Shown here piece after piece: positions 11,996 to 14,063 of a stretch of DNA of 14,063 nucleotides. This DNA is from an uncultured Oscillospiraceae bacterium (GTDB taxonomy: Bacteria; Bacillota; Clostridia; Oscillospirales; Ruminococcaceae), in assembly GCA_900547015.1 (NCBI GenBank), contig URFD01000036.1:1-14063 (forward strand), read 5' to 3'. The stretch's first letter is position 1. Each line of letters begins with the position of its first letter. Made by a program: the position numbers and the translations under genes. The notes below the pieces were generated by a model, which did not search any database, was not told the DNA's origin, and saw only the letters and a list, made by a program, of their open reading frames with translations.

Positions 11996-13891
11996 ATGAT
12001 GGACATCAAACAAAGACTGAGCGATATCCTCAAACTGAATCTGCCAAAGGAGTACACCTCGGTATCCTACGCACTGATGGTGGATGGAGAAATCGTAGCG
12101 GCAGACGCACTGGGCAACGATGGAAGCAAGGAGAAAAATCCGGCAACCATCCGCCACACCTACAATGTCTGCTCGATTTCTAAGATTTTCTGCACCGTTG
12201 CAGTAATGAAGCTGGTAGAACAGGGCAAGGTGGAGCTGGACAGACCAATCTGTGAGTATCTGCCGCAGTTCACAATGCTGGACCCACGCTATCGCCAGAT
12301 TACCGTTCGCCATTGTCTGAACCATGCCAGCGGTCTGCCGGGTACCCAGTGGAAGCATTTCTCCGCAACCCATGTTGGAGAGCTGGACAACGAAGCCTAC
12401 TATCAGGAGGTATATGATTACCTTGCCAAATCCCACCTGAAAGCAGACCCGGGCCAGTATTCGGTTTACTGCAACGATGGCTTTACTCTGGCAGAGATGC
12501 TGGTAGCCAAGGTTTCCGGAATCCCGTTTGGACAGTTTTGCCAGACCCTGATTACCGACCCAATCGGAGCAGAGTCCACCCGCGTTTCCACCACCATCAA
12601 CCCGGACTACCCGCTGATTCGAGAGGGACAGAAGCCGGCAGAGCATTTTTATTTGCAGGGCTGCGGCGGCTTTACCACCACCATGATCGACCTGTGCAAA
12701 TTCGGTAATCTCTTCCTGACCGAAAATGAGGTCATCAGCGAGGAAAGCAAGGCCGAGATGAGAAAGATGCAGGGTGTGACCTTCTTGGAAGAGGACACCT
12801 CCTCCATCCGCTTTGGTCTGGGCTGGGACAATGTCATTTATGAGGACCCTGAATTTGATCTGGGCGAACATGTTCAGCTCAAGGGCGGCAACAGCTTCCA
12901 GTTCAGCAGCAAGCTGTTTGTCATCCCGAAATACAATGCAGTACTGACCATCAGCCAGACCCACGACTGTAAGTTGGATGAATCCCAGGAGATTCTGCGC
13001 CTGTTTGCAGTTTATATGCTGGAGGAAAAGGGCATCAGCCTGTACAAGAAATATCAGCCGATTCCGCAGGAGCTCATCGACCGCTTTGATGGCACCTATC
13101 TGGTTCCAAGTGCTGTCTACAACACTCACTTCTTTGGCACCGACCTGACTCTCACCAACGATAACCTGGAGGGCAAATCTCAGGCGGTTTATAAAAACCT
13201 GAAGTTTGACGGCAAGGATTTCTGGGACGAGCACGGCGAGCGTCATTTCTTCCGCGAAACAGAAAAAGGAAAATTCTTCTTCTCCACCTTCCGCAACAAG
13301 GTGATTCCGTCGATGATGAAGGCAGAGCCGCATCCGGCACTGTCCGATTGCTGGGAAAAGCGCGTGGGCAAACGCTATCTTGCAGTCGACCTCAGCGAGC
13401 AGGATATGGTCAGCGCAGAGATGATGAACGGCTTCACCCTCGGCAAGCTCCCGAAGATCGAGGGCGTGCTGGTCGCTTCCTTCAGCTCCCTGCCGGAGGG
13501 CGATGTCTATTCCAACTTTGAGGGCTGTGTCGTTCCATGCGACGACAACACCGCACAGGGCTTCCTGATGACACCGGCAAACGGCAGCCGCGATTTGATT
13601 GACCCTTACTTTGTCGAGATTGACGGCGTGGAGCATTGTTATGTTGCATCCTATCTGTACCGCGATGAGCAGGCACTGGAGGATTATGCAGGACAGAGCT
13701 TTGAAACCCTGCCGGAAAGCAAGTACAACTGCGTCTACCGCCTGACCTCCAAGCTGGAAAAACTGCCGGAGGTTCCAAAAGGCAGAAGACTGGTCGTTCT
13801 GAATAAGCAGATGGCTCCGATTTATGACAGCCAGAGCACAAAGGAACAGGAATACAAGCCAGTAGAAGAAGGCTATATTAACTTTATTTAA
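11996..13891 (+). CDS. Cytosolic S12-family serine hydrolase (beta-lactamase / D-aminopeptidase fold)
   Basis: A 631-aa protein. Residues about 10-345 form a class C beta-lactamase-like (peptidase S12) domain: SxxK as S60-I-S-K63, YxN as Y158-C-N160, and KGG at 296-298 in place of KTG. S12 members include carboxypeptidases, esterases and D-stereospecific aminopeptidases. There is no signal peptide, so cell-wall or antibiotic targets are unlikely and a cytosolic peptide or ester is more plausible. The C-terminal part (about 346-631), rich in aromatic and charged residues, is not recognised. AGGAG at 11981-11985 is 10 nt from the ATG at 11996; a second ATG follows directly. No TTA, CTA or TCA codons occur. 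It probably shares a transcript with the P1 peptidase. Substrate unknown. Confidence 0.87.
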   Translation: MMDIKQRLSDILKLNLPKEYTSVSYALMVDGEIVAADALGNDGSKEKNPATIRHTYNVCSISKIFCTVAVMKLVEQGKVELDRPICEYLPQFTMLDPRYRQITVRHCLNHASGLPGTQWKHFSATHVGELDNEAYYQEVYDYLAKSHLKADPGQYSVYCNDGFTLAEMLVAKVSGIPFGQFCQTLITDPIGAESTRVSTTINPDYPLIREGQKPAEHFYLQGCGGFTTTMIDLCKFGNLFLTENEVISEESKAEMRKMQGVTFLEEDTSSIRFGLGWDNVIYEDPEFDLGEHVQLKGGNSFQFSSKLFVIPKYNAVLTISQTHDCKLDESQEILRLFAVYMLEEKGISLYKKYQPIPQELIDRFDGTYLVPSAVYNTHFFGTDLTLTNDNLEGKSQAVYKNLKFDGKDFWDEHGERHFFRETEKGKFFFSTFRNKVIPSMMKAEPHPALSDCWEKRVGKRYLAVDLSEQDMVSAEMMNGFTLGKLPKIEGVLVASFSSLPEGDVYSNFEGCVVPCDDNTAQGFLMTPANGSRDLIDPYFVEIDGVEHCYVASYLYRDEQALEDYAGQSFETLPESKYNCVYRLTSKLEKLPEVPKGRRLVVLNKQMAPIYDSQSTKEQEYKPVEEGYINFI

Positions 13892-13895
13892 CACA

Positions 13896-13934
13896 AAAAA
13901 GGACTCCTGACCGGTATGGTCGGGAGTCCTTTTT
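13896..13934 (+). terminator. Intrinsic terminator of the S12 hydrolase gene
   Basis: A stem of about 17 bp with one T-G wobble (13896-13912 with 13918-13934) and a 5-nt loop; the right arm ends in five T. It starts 5 nt after the stop codon. Confidence 0.95.
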
Positions 13935-13949
13935 AGATGATGGCAAGAA

Positions 13950-13982
13950 AAAAAGAGTAAGGCTTTTGGCCTTACTCTTTTT
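13950..13982 (-). terminator. Intrinsic terminator of the rpsR transcript
   Basis: A perfect 14-bp stem (13950-13963 with 13969-13982) and a 5-nt loop. On the minus strand it is followed by a run of T (CTTTTTTTCTTG), fitting the end of the ribosomal protein transcript. It can also act as a second stop for plus-strand transcripts. Confidence 0.92.
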
Positions 13983-13991
13983 ATGTTCGGA

Positions 13992-14063
13992 TTATTCGCC
14001 TACGTATGGCAGGAAAGCAACGTGACGAGCGCGTTTTACAGCAACTGTCAGCTGTCTCTGATG
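13992..14063 (-). CDS. rpsR: Ribosomal protein bS18, C-terminal end (partial)
   Basis: Only the last 23 residues are inside the window: HQRQLTVAVKRARHVAFLPY then VGE and a TAA stop at 13992-13994. The HQRQLT...AVKRAR...LPY pattern is the conserved C-terminus of bS18, a small-subunit protein that contacts bS6 and 16S rRNA. In Firmicutes rpsR is usually last in an rpsF-ssb-rpsR operon, and the terminator just downstream fits this. The rest lies beyond the right edge. Confidence 0.9.
   Translation of the reverse strand, partial: HQRQLTVAVKRARHVAFLPYVGE

Noticed and set aside
11972..13894. 640-codon open frame opposite the S12 hydrolase
   Set aside because: Same codon-register antisense effect; the sense frame has all three S12 motifs.

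Overview
The window looks like chromosomal core from a Gram-positive Clostridia bacterium, possibly of the Oscillospirales type; the taxon is inferred. Support comes from strong AGGAGG-type ribosome sites, sigma-A promoters with TTGACA or extended -10 boxes, compact intrinsic terminators, and families common in Clostridia (YitT, FeoB-associated Cys-rich protein, MATE, P1 peptidase). No mobile element, CRISPR array, tRNA or rRNA was seen.

Layout from left to right. asnS (+) converges on a large minus-strand gene across a shared terminator. That gene encodes a RecB-type nuclease domain joined to an XPD/DinG-type Fe-S helicase. Divergent from it is a PAP2 lipid phosphatase (+), and the space between them carries a clean inverted repeat. 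Next come a structured non-coding stretch, a tiny FeoB-associated Cys-rich membrane protein (-) with its own strong promoter and a candidate operator, and, divergent from that, purB (+) behind a leader of about 110 nt that can fold. A MarR-type regulator and a YitT-like membrane protein form a two-gene operon (+) under a promoter buried in a 26-bp near-perfect palindrome. It converges on a MATE exporter (-) whose leader is unusually GC-rich. On the right are a secreted transglutaminase-like protein (+), a P1/DmpA-type aminopeptidase (+) and a cytosolic S12 beta-lactamase-fold hydrolase (+). The window ends in two back-to-back terminators and the 3' end of rpsR (-), which encodes ribosomal protein bS18.

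How the genes relate. asnS, purB and rpsR are housekeeping genes. The P1 peptidase and S12 hydrolase are adjacent, lack signal peptides and share the strong codon bias of asnS and purB, so they may be a well-expressed cytosolic peptide-processing pair; this is inference. The MarR/YitT unit looks autoregulated. The nuclease-helicase is a stand-alone gene with a complete set of nuclease and helicase motifs and is the most interesting protein here. No convincing new multi-gene system is visible; the best leads are that fusion, the peptidase/hydrolase pair, and several palindromic operators and structured leaders.
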